Source: Treponema sp. (GTDB taxonomy: Bacteria > Spirochaetota > Spirochaetia > Treponematales > Breznakiellaceae). Taken from it: DNA of 5,693 nucleotides. Below the pieces are notes generated by a model. It did not search any database and had not been told where the DNA came from. It saw only the letters and a program-made list of their open reading frames with translations. The position numbers were made by a program, and so were the translations under genes. Positions 5,650 to 5,693 of the stretch are shown piece after piece. Where the stretch lies: positions 1 to 5,693 of the forward strand of contig JAITEW010000159.1 in assembly GCA_031281855.1 (NCBI GenBank). Direction: 5' to 3'. The first letter of the stretch is position 1. Each line of letters begins with the position of its first letter.

Positions 5650-5693
5650 GGTGGGAATGTTAAGCTGCAGCGGTGCCCCCAAATGGGAGTGTA

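Noticed and set aside
5657..5693. Possible start of a divergent plus-strand gene (ATG at 5657, open to the window edge)
   Set aside because: Only 12 codons are visible (MLSCSGAPKWEC), preceded by a purine-rich stretch but no clear ribosome site. There is too little to call without downstream sequence.

Overview
The window reads as bacterial chromosome with moderately high G+C (mid-50s % by eye). There are good Shine-Dalgarno sites, short spacers and overlapping genes. The protein style (Uro-D-like protein plus GH31 plus GH42, and a two-module AAA ATPase) fits an anaerobic gut fermenter. A hindgut Treponema-like spirochaete is my best guess, but no marker gene is present to prove it.

Layout: 1-276 (+) is the C-terminal end of a uroporphyrinogen-decarboxylase-family protein. 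Its stop overlaps, in ATGA, the start of a glycoside hydrolase family 31 gene. That GH31 gene (273-1539, +) is broken: one single-base frameshift and about five internal deletions leave recognisable fragments in three frames, together roughly 420 of an expected 700 or so codons. A 49-residue ORF with a good ribosome binding site follows (1554-1703). Next comes a 103-base gap with two adjacent imperfect hairpins, then an intact, cytoplasmic, zinc-type GH42 beta-galactosidase (1807-3822, +).

On the other strand, 3819-5579 encodes a 586-residue AAA ATPase. A degenerate, Walker-A-less AAA-like N-terminal half precedes an active classic AAA module, an architecture reminiscent of Ycf46. It converges on the GH42 gene, and the two TAG stops share a single CTAG palindrome. 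Bases 5580-5693 hold its leader region, with a G7 run in the Shine-Dalgarno position and a weak promoter candidate.

The plus-strand genes look like a carbohydrate-use operon (alpha-glycoside and beta-galactoside hydrolysis inside the cell) in which the alpha-glycosidase is being lost while the beta-galactosidase stays intact. The AAA gene appears to be a separate unit. I found no CRISPR array, tRNA, rRNA, insertion sequence or prophage signature. The most unusual features are the deletion-only decay of the GH31 gene and the uncharacterised two-module AAA protein.
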